Of a stretch of DNA of 64,000 nt, positions 8,922-16,080 are shown piece by piece. Source of the stretch: Sphingomonas chungangi (lineage in GTDB: Bacteria; Pseudomonadota; Alphaproteobacteria; Sphingomonadales; Sphingomonadaceae). The stretch lies in contig NZ_JACEIB010000027.1 of assembly GCF_013778325.1 (NCBI RefSeq), positions 620,001 through 684,000 on the forward strand. The letters run 5' to 3'. A model generated the notes under the pieces. It had not been told where the DNA came from and made no database searches. It saw only the letters and a program-made list of their open reading frames with translations. The stretch's first letter is position 1. Each line of letters begins with the position of its first letter. The position numbers were made by a program, and so were the translations under genes.

Positions 8922-9644
8922 ATGAAACGCTCGACTATCCTCATTCGCGCGCATTTCCTTTTAATGGGCGCTTTTTTCCCGACGATTGCATCGGCTGCGG
9001 CAGTCGTTCCCGGCGCATCGAGCGATCACCCCACCGTCGTCGAGCTGTTCCAGAGCCAGGGTTGCTCGTCATGCCCGCCCGCAAACGCGAACATCAATGC
9101 GATCGCCGACCGGCCAGACATCCTCGCTTTGTCTTTTGCCGTAACCTACTGGGATCAGCTTGGCTGGAAGGACACGTTCGGCTCGCCACGCTGGACGGCG
9201 CGGCAATGGGACTATGCCAATCAGGCGGGGCGCGGCGAGGTCGCCACCCCACAGGTGATCGTCAACGGTGGGCCGACGATCGTCGGCAGCGATCGCCACC
9301 AGCTTGACGCGCTGATCGCGCAGGCAGGCGCCCCGCGCGGCGGCCCCGAACTCATCGTCGAGAGTGGCATCCTCAAACTTGGCGCCGCGCCGCGTGCCAA
9401 ATCTTCGATCGTCTGGCTCGTCCGCTATGATCCGCGCGTCCGCAACGTGCCGATCCGCGCCGGCGAGAATGGTGGCCGAACCCTACCCCACCGCGACATC
9501 GTGCGGGAATTGACGAAACTCGGCAGCTGGAACGGGGCCGCCGCCACGTTCCGCGTGCCACCGCCCGACGAACAGGGTCTCGCTTCCGCAATCCTCGTCC
9601 AGCAAGGGACCGGTGGTCCGATTACCGCCGCCCGTCGCATCTGA
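8922..9644 (+). CDS. DUF1223 exported thioredoxin-fold-like protein
   Basis: A 240-residue protein with an N-terminal signal peptide (MKRST, hydrophobic core, cleavage near ASA around residue 24). The mature start VVELFQSQGCSSCPPANA carries the CxxC of the DUF1223 family, followed by ALSFAVTYWDQLGWKDTFGSPRWTARQWDYA, also family-typical. Family members are periplasmic and of unknown function; the thioredoxin-like CSSC suggests redox activity. It is the first gene after the candidate SigF promoter and lies 70 bases before the methionine-rich peptide gene, so I infer a part in the same oxidant response. Confidence 0.85.
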   Translation: MKRSTILIRAHFLLMGAFFPTIASAAAVVPGASSDHPTVVELFQSQGCSSCPPANANINAIADRPDILALSFAVTYWDQLGWKDTFGSPRWTARQWDYANQAGRGEVATPQVIVNGGPTIVGSDRHQLDALIAQAGAPRGGPELIVESGILKLGAAPRAKSSIVWLVRYDPRVRNVPIRAGENGGRTLPHRDIVRELTKLGSWNGAAATFRVPPPDEQGLASAILVQQGTGGPITAARRI

Positions 9645-9650
9645 ATTCTG

Positions 9651-9673
9651 CCCGCCGCCGGCGTCGCGGCGGG
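9651..9673 (+). other. GC-rich hairpin before mrpX
   Basis: CCCGCCGC (9651-9658) and GCGGCGGG (9666-9673) form a perfect 8-bp stem with a 7-base loop, right after the DUF1223 stop. No T-run follows directly (GGTTGCCCTTG), so it is more likely a processing or stability element than a strong terminator. Confidence 0.5.
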
Positions 9674-9714
9674 TTGCCCTTGTCAGGCGCCATTTTTCCC
9701 CAAGGAGATACCCC

Positions 9715-9996
9715 ATGCGCATCCTCACCCTGCTCGCGATCTCTTCTCTCTCGCTTTCCGCCGCCGCTCCGGCGATGGCGCAGGATGCGATGGCCTCGCA
9801 CGACAAGATGATGGCCGGAGACAAGATGTCCGGCGATAAGATGATGTCAGGCGGCAAGATGTCCGCCGCCAGCATGCGCAAGATGAAATCCTGCAACGCC
9901 ATGTCGCACGACATGATGATGAAGAATGCCGGCTGCATGAAGATGATGAAGATGCACCCCGACATGATGCAGCATGACGACATGATGGGTCACTGA
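9715..9996 (+). CDS. mrpX: Methionine-rich periplasmic peptide (MXKDX-repeat, MrpX-like)
   Basis: A 93-residue protein. Residues 1-22 form a signal peptide (MRILTLLAI, cleavage near AMA-Q). The mature part of about 70 residues holds 21 Met, in repeats of the form DKMMxGDKMxG and DMMMKNAGCMKMMKM, plus His, Lys and two Cys; it has almost no other hydrophobic residues. An AAGGAGA ribosome site lies at 9701-9707. In Azospira suillum the methionine-rich MrpX scavenges hypochlorite in the periplasm and is recycled by YedY1; the neighbours here (sigF-nrsF, cytochrome b, molybdopterin oxidoreductase) match that set. Copper binding by Met/His clusters is an alternative role. Confidence 0.8.
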   Translation: MRILTLLAISSLSLSAAAPAMAQDAMASHDKMMAGDKMSGDKMMSGGKMSAASMRKMKSCNAMSHDMMMKNAGCMKMMKMHPDMMQHDDMMGH

Positions 9997-10007
9997 GCCA
10001 ATCTCTG

Positions 10008-10033
10008 GGGGGCGTGGCATCCGGCACGCCCCC
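10008..10033 (+). other. GC-rich hairpin after mrpX
   Basis: GGGGGCGTG (10008-10016) pairs perfectly with CACGCCCCC (10025-10033) across an 8-base loop, 12 bases after the mrpX stop. There is no T-run. With the hairpin at 9651-9673 it brackets the mrpX message and may protect it or limit read-through. Confidence 0.5.
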
Positions 10034-10058
10034 GACCTTCGTAATTCGGAGCCTCGCC

Positions 10059-10877
10059 ATGTCGTCCGAACCACTAGAGCCACCGACCGGCGGTGACCTT
10101 GTCTATCGTCAGCGACGCCCGGTGCGTGCCTGGCATTGGCTGAACGCGTTCACCGTCATCGTCATGCTGATGAGCGGGCTGATGATCTTCAACGCGCATC
10201 CGCAGCTCTACTGGGGCCAATACGGCGCCAATCACGAGGCGCCCTGGCTGGAGATTGGCAGCGCCGACGGGCGCGGCTATCTGCAGCTCGGTCCCGTCAC
10301 CCTACCGACGACCGGCGTACTCGGTCAGGTGGGTGGTCAGGAGATCGCGTTTCCGCCGCTCGTGACCATTCCGACGAGTTACGATCTCGCCACCGCTAGG
10401 GCATGGCATTTTTTCTTCGCCTGGCTGCTCGTCGTGCCCGGATTGCTCTTCTGGGCCTGGGGAATTGCGACGCGACATGTCCAGAACGATCTCGCGCCCA
10501 CGCCGGAAGAATTGCGGCCTCGAAATCTGTGGCAGGACATCAAGGATCATGCGCGCTTGCGCTTTCACGGCGGCGAGAAGGCACGCCGCTACAACGTCCT
10601 CCAGAAGCTCAGCTATGTCGGCGTGATCTTCGGCTTGCTGCCCGCAATGGTGCTGACGGGGCTGACTATGTCACCCGACATCGACGCGGCTTGGCCGTGG
10701 TTGCTCGACCTCTTCGGCGGCCGCCAGTCGGCGCGCTCGATTCACTTCATCTGCGCCGCTTTGCTCGTCGCCTTCATCCTGGTCCATCTGCTGATGGTGG
10801 TGCTCGCAGGCCCCTTCAACGAGCTGCGCTCGATCATCACGGGCTGGTATCGCCTGCCGAAGGAGCGCGCGGAATGA
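10059..10877 (+). CDS. yedZ1: Cytochrome b561-type membrane subunit (YedZ1-like)
   Basis: A 272-residue cytochrome b of the Ni-hydrogenase-CytB/b561 type, with four to five hydrophobic helices (about 25-45, 110-140, 185-210, 230-255). Candidate haem ligands include the His of RAWHWLNAF near residue 29, ATARAWHFFFAW near 114 and SIHFICAALL near 230. It should carry electrons from the quinone pool to the periplasmic molybdoenzyme encoded next, whose ATG overlaps its stop. This is not the classic MsrQ fold but the b561-like partner seen beside YedY1-type enzymes. The ATG at 10059 is chosen over an in-frame GTG at 10014. Confidence 0.8.
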   Translation: MSSEPLEPPTGGDLVYRQRRPVRAWHWLNAFTVIVMLMSGLMIFNAHPQLYWGQYGANHEAPWLEIGSADGRGYLQLGPVTLPTTGVLGQVGGQEIAFPPLVTIPTSYDLATARAWHFFFAWLLVVPGLLFWAWGIATRHVQNDLAPTPEELRPRNLWQDIKDHARLRFHGGEKARRYNVLQKLSYVGVIFGLLPAMVLTGLTMSPDIDAAWPWLLDLFGGRQSARSIHFICAALLVAFILVHLLMVVLAGPFNELRSIITGWYRLPKERAE

Positions 10878-11635
10878 CCCTCCTGACCCGCCGTGGCTTG
10901 ATTGGATCGATCGGCGCCGGTGCCGGCGGACTGCTGCTTTCCGGATGCGACAAGATCGTCGCCGCGCCCAAGGTGCGCGACGTGATCGGCCTCGGCGAGG
11001 GCCTCACGATGCGCGCGCAAAGGCTCGTCACCGATCGCACCGCGCTGGCGCGTGAGTTTACGGCATCCGACATGTCACCGGTGTTTCGGACCAACGGCAA
11101 TACGATGCCAGAAAGCGACGCCTACCAAGCCCACATGACCGACAATTTTGCCAACTGGAGGCTGGTCATCGATGGAATGGTGCGGCGGCCCGCCGCCCTG
11201 TCGCTGGCGCAGATCAAGGCGATGCCGACGCGCACCCAGATCACCCGCCACGATTGTGTCGAGGGCTGGAGCGCGATCGGCAAATGGACGGGCCTCCCGC
11301 TCAAGTTGGCGCTCGATGCAGTGGGTGTGCTGCCTTCCGCGCGCTACATCGTCTTCCACTGCGCCGACGATTTCGATGGCGATCCCTATTATGAGAGCAT
11401 CGATCTGATCGATGCCTTCCATCCGCAGACGATCCTCGCCTGGGCCATGAACGACCAGCCGCTCAGCGTCCGTCATGGCGCGCCGCTTCGCCTCCGCGTG
11501 GAACGCCAGCTCGGCTACAAGCAGGCGAAATATGTCATGCGGATCGAAGCCGTCGACAGCCTCCAGCGGATCGGCGCCGGCAAGGGCGGCTATTGGGAGG
11601 ATTCCGCCGACTATCAATGGTATGCGGGGATCTAG
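10874..11635 (+). CDS. yedY1: Molybdopterin-dependent oxidoreductase (YedY1/MsrP-like)
   Basis: A 253-residue sulfite-oxidase-fold protein. The N-terminus MTLLTRRGLIGSIGAG is a twin-arginine signal, and a Cys in LLLSGCDK might allow lipidation. The motif RHDCVEGWSAIGKWTG near residue 133 holds the cysteine that ligates molybdenum; FHCADDFDGDPYYESIDL and RHGAPLRLRVERQLGYKQAKYV are family-typical. It probably reduces methionine sulfoxide in periplasmic proteins, above all the neighbouring methionine-rich peptide, using electrons from the cytochrome b encoded by the overlapping upstream gene (ATGA). Sulfite oxidation is a less likely alternative. Confidence 0.85.
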   Translation: MTLLTRRGLIGSIGAGAGGLLLSGCDKIVAAPKVRDVIGLGEGLTMRAQRLVTDRTALAREFTASDMSPVFRTNGNTMPESDAYQAHMTDNFANWRLVIDGMVRRPAALSLAQIKAMPTRTQITRHDCVEGWSAIGKWTGLPLKLALDAVGVLPSARYIVFHCADDFDGDPYYESIDLIDAFHPQTILAWAMNDQPLSVRHGAPLRLRVERQLGYKQAKYVMRIEAVDSLQRIGAGKGGYWEDSADYQWYAGI

Positions 11636-11669
11636 CTTAGCCGGTTGCGCCCGTCGCCGGGCGAGACGC

Positions 11670-11960
11670 TCAGGCGCGGATGTCTACCAGCTGTCCGGTC
11701 GTCGCCGCCGCCATCCGCAGTCCAGTGCCGTGATAGCCGACGACCTGAGCTTTTGTCGCGTCGGCCGCCTGCTTGGTGGCCTCTATCTTCTCGCGATCGG
11801 GGAGCGGGCGTGTCGGGTCCTCTCCAGCGTTGACATTGTAAGGGCCCGACTGCGGATGCGCGGGGTCGACGTGACGCGCAGCGAGATCGACCTCGCTGCA
11901 ATTCTTGCAGCGAAAGCCGTTGACCGTCACGGGAGTGCTATAATTGACGGTCGTCAGCAT
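11670..11960 (-). CDS. Small conserved-looking protein with a CxxC motif
   Basis: A 96-residue soluble protein. It begins MLTTVNYSTPVTVNGF and continues RCKNCSEVDLAARHVDPAHPQSGPYNVNAGEDPTRP, with one CxxC near residue 18-21; the rest is Ala/Thr/Gln-rich and ends GQLVDIRA. I recall similar unassigned alphaproteobacterial proteins with a VNGFxCxNC...VDPAHPxSGP pattern, but no function. The open frame extends upstream to 12152; I prefer the ATG at 11960 because the upstream part lacks character. An ATG at 11984 is also possible. It converges with the yedY1-like gene and may not belong to it. Confidence 0.55.
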   Translation of the reverse strand: MLTTVNYSTPVTVNGFRCKNCSEVDLAARHVDPAHPQSGPYNVNAGEDPTRPLPDREKIEATKQAADATKAQVVGYHGTGLRMAAATTGQLVDIRA

Positions 11961-12222
11961 GCTTTCGTCCGATCGCGTTTGCATAGGATAGCGGATCGGT
12001 CTCTCGGCCAGGTTAACGCTTGTCGGACGCCATCGCATTGCTAGGAAAATTCCCCGCTGCCTGGAACGGCAGCTGACGTAACGTTGTGCGCCAATAACTG
12101 CTTGGCGGGAATGTCCCAGCCCAAGCGATAGCTTCGAGGGTGATTGCGCCATTTTGCGGAAAATGAAGGAATGGAAGGTTTCAGGGTCCGTGAAAATGCC
12201 TCGGAACGGCGGCAGGTAGGCG

Positions 12223-12463
12223 CTACCCTGCCTTTGCTCGCAACCCCGCCGGCCCCGCCGCGATCAATTCGTCGATGTTCGACAGGAAGGTCCGCAACAC
12301 GGTCGACGAGTTATCGCTGCGATATCCCACGGCGAGATCGATCGTCGGTGGCTCGCCCTTGAGCGGCCGGCTGACAACCGACCAAGGCAGCAGCGGCTCT
12401 ACGTAGGCGGGAAGCAGGGCGACACCCCGCGTCGATGCAACGAGGGAGACGAAGGCCGCGACC
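12223..12463 (-). pseudogene. LysR-family regulator, C-terminal fragment
   Basis: The minus-strand frame reads VAAFVSLVASTRGVALLPAYVEPLLPWSVVSRPLKGEPPTIDLAVGYRSDN...LRTFLSNIDELI, which is the last 75 or so residues of a LysR substrate-binding domain. The HTH and most of the effector domain are absent. Reading further 5', the homology stops at about 12463, where the opposite strand takes up the end of an SDR gene. The fragment cannot be a working regulator. Confidence 0.7.
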
Positions 12464-12474
12464 TTACGCTCGGC

Positions 12475-12600
12475 ATGCAGGCCCTGAAGCGCGTGGCCCA
12501 GCCGGAGGACATCGCCGGTGCGATCGCCTTCCTCGCCTCCGATGCGGCACGCTGGGTCAGCGGAGACACGCTGCGAGTCGATGGCGGCTCGAAGCTCTGA
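12475..12600 (+). pseudogene. SDR oxidoreductase, C-terminal fragment
   Basis: The plus-strand frame MQALKRVAQPEDIAGAIAFLASDAARWVSGDTLRVDGGSKL ending in TGA is the last 41 codons of a classical SDR. The Rossmann and catalytic parts are missing. It abuts the LysR fragment within a few bases, so a deletion has joined the 3' parts of what was probably a divergent LysR/SDR pair. The intact DUF427 gene follows 44 bases later. Confidence 0.7.
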
Positions 12601-12644
12601 TCCGACACCCCATATCCCTCTCAACATTTTCCAGGAGACGCTCC

Positions 12645-13025
12645 ATGTCCGACAAGGTCATCAAGATCCCCGGTCCCGATCATCCGATCACGATCGAGCA
12701 CAATGCCGGTCGCGTCATCGTCACACTTGGCGGCAAGGTGATCGCCGACACCACCGACGCTCTCATCCTTCGCGAGGCGAGCTACCCTGCCGTCCAGTAC
12801 ATCCCCCGCAAGGATGTCGATATGGCGGCGCTCGAACGGACCGATCACGCCAGCTACTGCCCATACAAGGGCGACGCCGCCTACTTCAGCATTCCTGCAG
12901 GCGGCGAGCGCTCGGTGAATGCGATCTGGACCTACGAGGCGCCTTACGACGCTGTAGCCGCGATCGAGGACCATCTCGCCTTCTATCCCGACAGGGTTGA
13001 TGCGATCGAAGAGATCGCCAACTGA
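12645..13025 (+). CDS. DUF427 domain protein
   Basis: A 126-residue cytoplasmic protein made of one DUF427 domain: HPITIEHNAGRVIVTLGGKVIADTTDALILREASYPAVQYIPRKDVDM, then TDHASYCPYKGDAAYFSI and AIWTYEAPYDAVAAIEDHLAFYPDRVD. All family landmarks are present and the length is normal. The function of the family is not firmly known. A clear AGGAGA ribosome site lies at 12633-12638. It was probably co-transcribed with the SDR whose remains lie just upstream. Confidence 0.88.
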   Translation: MSDKVIKIPGPDHPITIEHNAGRVIVTLGGKVIADTTDALILREASYPAVQYIPRKDVDMAALERTDHASYCPYKGDAAYFSIPAGGERSVNAIWTYEAPYDAVAAIEDHLAFYPDRVDAIEEIAN

Positions 13026-13189
13026 TCATTGCGCCTTTATGTCGGAAGGCGCCAGATTGGCCAAAGCTGGCGCCTTTGCCGATCACCGCTCTCTCGAAAA
13101 GCTGACCGTCGGCAATTAGGGAGCGTCCGAAGACGGTTCTATGACCGGCATTAGGGCGCGAAGCGGTCCGGCAACTCTCTGGAGTATGT

Positions 13190-14254
13190 TTAAGCAACGC
13201 TCTTGGCTTGCAACCATGCCAGCTCGGCGAGTTGCGGAAGCACCTTCACGCGGTCCCTTGCCTGCGCCGACGAGGCAGTGCCGCGAATGACCCGGCCCCT
13301 GATACCGTGGAAGATCGCCGCGAGCCGAAAAAAGTTGAACGCCAAGTAAAAGGTGTAGCCGGGCATCACATCAATTCCCCGCCTACCGCAATATGCGGCA
13401 AGATAGTCCTCTTCATTCGGAATACCGAGGGTGGCGATGTCGGCGCCGCCTAGCCCCGCCACGATGTGCGGCGGCATGCGGTACATCATCGCATGATAGG
13501 CGAAGTCCGCGCCCGGATGGCCCAGCGTCGACAACTCCCAGTCGAGCACGGCGAGGACGCGCGGCTCGGTGGGATGGAAGATCATGTTGTCGATGCGGAA
13601 GTCGCCATGGACGATGCTGGTCTCGTCGCCCGGCGGAATGTTGTGCGGCAGCCATTCAACCAGCCTGTCCATGTTCGGATCGCGCCCCGCATCGGGATCC
13701 TCGAGATATTGTTGGGACCAGCGGCCAATCTGGCGTACGAAATAATTGCCCGGCCGACCATAGTCACCCAAGCCTGCTGCTTCGTAGTCGATACCGTGAA
13801 GTTGCGCGATCGTCGCGTTCATCGCGTCGAACAGCGCGGCGCGCTCCGCGTTCGGCACGCCGGGAATGGTCGCGTCCCAGAAGATCCGGCCTTCGACCAT
13901 ATCCATCACGTAGAAGAGCGTGCCGAGCACGGACGGGTCGATGCACAGGCCACGCACCCGGGCAGCCGGGAAACCCGCTTTGGCAAGGCCTGTCAGCACC
14001 TTCGCCTCGCGGTCGACGGCGTGCGCGCCCTTCAGCAACGGGCCTGCCGGCTGCTTGCGCAGCACATAGGCCTGACCGGGCGTCACCAGCTTGTAGGTCG
14101 GATTGGACTGGCCGCCTTTGAATTGCTCGATCGAGAGCGGCCCCGCATAGCCATCGACGTGCGCGCGCATCCATCCGTCGAGCGCCGCCTTATCGAGCAC
14201 ATAGCCCGCACGCACCGCCGTGGTGCCACTGTTCGCATCCGCGACCGCGGTCAT
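13190..14254 (-). CDS. APH-type phosphotransferase, acyl-CoA dehydrogenase partner (LvaA/ACAD10-like)
   Basis: A 354-residue small-molecule kinase of the aminoglycoside phosphotransferase fold. It has FKGGQSNPTYKL (nucleotide loop, near residue 45), TSIVHGDFRIDNMIFHP (catalytic Asp/Asn loop, near 205) and LAVLDWELSTLGHPGADFAY (metal-binding Asp, near 228). Kinases of this subgroup occur next to, or fused with, acyl-CoA dehydrogenases; in LvaA of Pseudomonas and human ACAD10/11 they phosphorylate 4-hydroxyacyl-CoA so that the dehydrogenase can remove the phosphate. The start overlaps the stop of the dehydrogenase gene (ATGA), as expected for such a pair. The true substrate is not shown by the sequence. 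Last gene of the minus-strand catabolic operon. Confidence 0.82.
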   Translation of the reverse strand: MTAVADANSGTTAVRAGYVLDKAALDGWMRAHVDGYAGPLSIEQFKGGQSNPTYKLVTPGQAYVLRKQPAGPLLKGAHAVDREAKVLTGLAKAGFPAARVRGLCIDPSVLGTLFYVMDMVEGRIFWDATIPGVPNAERAALFDAMNATIAQLHGIDYEAAGLGDYGRPGNYFVRQIGRWSQQYLEDPDAGRDPNMDRLVEWLPHNIPPGDETSIVHGDFRIDNMIFHPTEPRVLAVLDWELSTLGHPGADFAYHAMMYRMPPHIVAGLGGADIATLGIPNEEDYLAAYCGRRGIDVMPGYTFYLAFNFFRLAAIFHGIRGRVIRGTASSAQARDRVKVLPQLAELAWLQAKSVA

Positions 14255-15432
14255 CCCTGCGCGGACTTCCAGTCGCGCTTGATCTTCTTGGCCAAGCTCC
14301 ATTTGTGCACTTCGGTGGGTCCGTCATAGATGCGGAAGGCGCGGATCTCGCGGAACACCTGCTCAACGATCGTGTCGCCCGAGACGCCGGTGCCCCCCAT
14401 CACCTGCACGCAGCGGTCGGCGACCCGCATCAGCGCTTCGGAGACCGCCACCTTCGCCATCGAGCTCTCCGCCGTGCCGAGCGCCCCCGTGTCGAGCACG
14501 TCCGCGCACCAGTCGATCATCAGTTCGGCCTGTTGTAGGTCGATAAGATTCTCCGCCAGCATGAAGCCGACGCCCTCATGATCGACCAGCGGCTTGCCGA
14601 AAGCCTGGCGCCTGCAGGCATAGGCTGTGGCGATCTCGTTCGCGCGCGTGGCGGCACCATGCCAGCGCATGCAGTGCGACAGCCGCGCCGGCGACAAACG
14701 CACCTGCGCGAGCTTGAAACCTTCGCCCGGCGCGCCCAGTATCTGGTTGGCAGGCACGCGCAGGCCTTCGATCGCCACCACCGAATGACCGCCCGGCATC
14801 GAGCTATCGATCGTGTCCAGCACCCGCACGATGCGGATCGCCGGATCGGGCAGGTCAACGAGGAACATCGTCGCACCCTCGTCCGATTTCGCCATGACGA
14901 TGCCAACCTTCGCGCCCTGCGCGCCGGTGATGAACGCCTTGCGCCCATCGATCACCCAGTGGTTGCCGTCCGGTCGCGCAACGGTCTGCATCATCGAAGG
15001 GTCCGAGCCAGCGCCGCCGTCGGCCGCCGGCTCCGTCATGAAGAAGGCCGAGCGTACCTCGCCCGCGACCAGCGGCGCCAGAAAGTGCGCCTTCTGCTCG
15101 GCAGTCGCGATCTTGCCAAGCAGGTACATGTTGCCCTCGTCGGGCGCCATGGTGTTGACCGCGACGGGCCCCAGCGGTGAAAGGCCGGACGGCTTCAGCA
15201 CCGCCGCCGTCTCGCGCTGGGTCAAGTGCGCCCCGCCCTCCAAAATGTGCGGCGTCAGCACGCCCGCCGCCTTCGCCTTGGCGCGCAACTCGGCAACAAG
15301 CTCTTCCGATGGGCCGTGCGCGCCTAGCCGCGGATCCTGCTCATACGGCGCTACGACGTCCCGCACGAACTGCTCGACCCGCTTCGCCAGCATCTTCGCA
15401 ACGCCGTCGGCACCATGAAGCATTTCCATCAC
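14251..15432 (-). CDS. Acyl-CoA dehydrogenase family protein (LvaC/ACAD11-like)
   Basis: A 393-residue flavoprotein with the three-part acyl-CoA dehydrogenase fold: helical N-terminal domain, the beta domain with FFMTEPAADGGAGSDPSMM near residue 130, and a C-terminal helical domain with CRRQAFGKPLVDHEGVGFMLAEN and QVMGGTGVSGDTIVEQVFREIRAFRIYDGPTEVHKWSLAKKI. The ending RIYDGPTEVHKW is typical of the subgroup paired with APH-type kinases. It may oxidise an acyl-CoA to the enoyl-CoA or process a phosphorylated hydroxyacyl-CoA made by the partner. It overlaps both neighbours by four bases. Confidence 0.88.
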   Translation of the reverse strand: MMEMLHGADGVAKMLAKRVEQFVRDVVAPYEQDPRLGAHGPSEELVAELRAKAKAAGVLTPHILEGGAHLTQRETAAVLKPSGLSPLGPVAVNTMAPDEGNMYLLGKIATAEQKAHFLAPLVAGEVRSAFFMTEPAADGGAGSDPSMMQTVARPDGNHWVIDGRKAFITGAQGAKVGIVMAKSDEGATMFLVDLPDPAIRIVRVLDTIDSSMPGGHSVVAIEGLRVPANQILGAPGEGFKLAQVRLSPARLSHCMRWHGAATRANEIATAYACRRQAFGKPLVDHEGVGFMLAENLIDLQQAELMIDWCADVLDTGALGTAESSMAKVAVSEALMRVADRCVQVMGGTGVSGDTIVEQVFREIRAFRIYDGPTEVHKWSLAKKIKRDWKSAQG

Positions 15433-16079
15433 CTTTCAAAATGCGCCTCGGTGAGGTCCGCTACCAAAGCGGCGTCAATGCCGGGGGCGAGGCGTCTCAA
15501 AACAAAGGGAGACTGCCTGTCCGGGCGCTCAAAAATCGCAAGGTTCGTGATCACCATGTCGACGACGTTCTGGCCAGTCAGCGGCAGCGAACAGGATCTG
15601 CGGAATTTCGCTATTCCGTCCTTGGAAACATGATCCATCAGCACGATGATCCGGCGAACCCCCGCAACCAGGTCCATGGCTCCGCCGGGGCCTTTGACCA
15701 TCTTGCCCGGCATCATCCAGTTTGCGATGTCGCCATTTTCCGCGACTTCCATCGCACCCAGGATCGAGAGCTGGATGTGGCCACCGCGAATCATGCCGAA
15801 ACTGTCCGCGGACGAGCAATAACTCGTCCGTGGCAGTTCAGTGATCGTCTGCTTGCCAGCGTTGATGATGTCGGCGTCGACCTGATCTGCCATCGGATAG
15901 GGGCCCAGGCCCAACATGCCATTCTCGGACTGGAGCGTGACATCGATCTCCGGCCCGATGTGATTGGCGACCAGTGTCGGAATGCCGATGCCGAGGTTCA
16001 CGTAAAATCCGTCTTGCAGTTCGATTGCGGCGAGCTTCGCCATTTCGTTGCGGGTCCAGCCTGTGGGCAAAACCTCCAT
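15429..16079 (-). CDS. 3-oxoacid CoA-transferase subunit B
   Basis: A 216-residue beta subunit of a family I CoA-transferase. The motif GFYVNLGIGIPTLVANHI starts it, and LQSENGMLGLGPYP near residue 50 contains the catalytic glutamate of the SENG loop. MIRGGHIQLSILGAMEVAENGDIANWMMPGKMVKGPGGAMDLVAG follows as in SCOT/PcaJ/AtoA subunits. It transfers CoA, usually from succinyl-CoA, to a 3-oxo acid such as acetoacetate or 3-oxoadipate. The open frame extends upstream but the ATG at 16079, one base after the subunit A stop, gives the family start. Confidence 0.9.
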   Translation of the reverse strand: MEVLPTGWTRNEMAKLAAIELQDGFYVNLGIGIPTLVANHIGPEIDVTLQSENGMLGLGPYPMADQVDADIINAGKQTITELPRTSYCSSADSFGMIRGGHIQLSILGAMEVAENGDIANWMMPGKMVKGPGGAMDLVAGVRRIIVLMDHVSKDGIAKFRRSCSLPLTGQNVVDMVITNLAIFERPDRQSPFVLRRLAPGIDAALVADLTEAHFER

Positions 16080-16080
16080 G

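Noticed and set aside
10403-10873. Upstream extension of the molybdopterin oxidoreductase frame
   Set aside because: It runs inside the cytochrome b gene in another frame; the twin-arginine signal after the ATG at 10874 fixes the start.
12063-12085. GGAAC...CGTT as an EcfG general-stress promoter
   Set aside because: The spacer is only 14 bases, against the 16-17 usual for EcfG promoters, and no plus-strand gene starts just after it.
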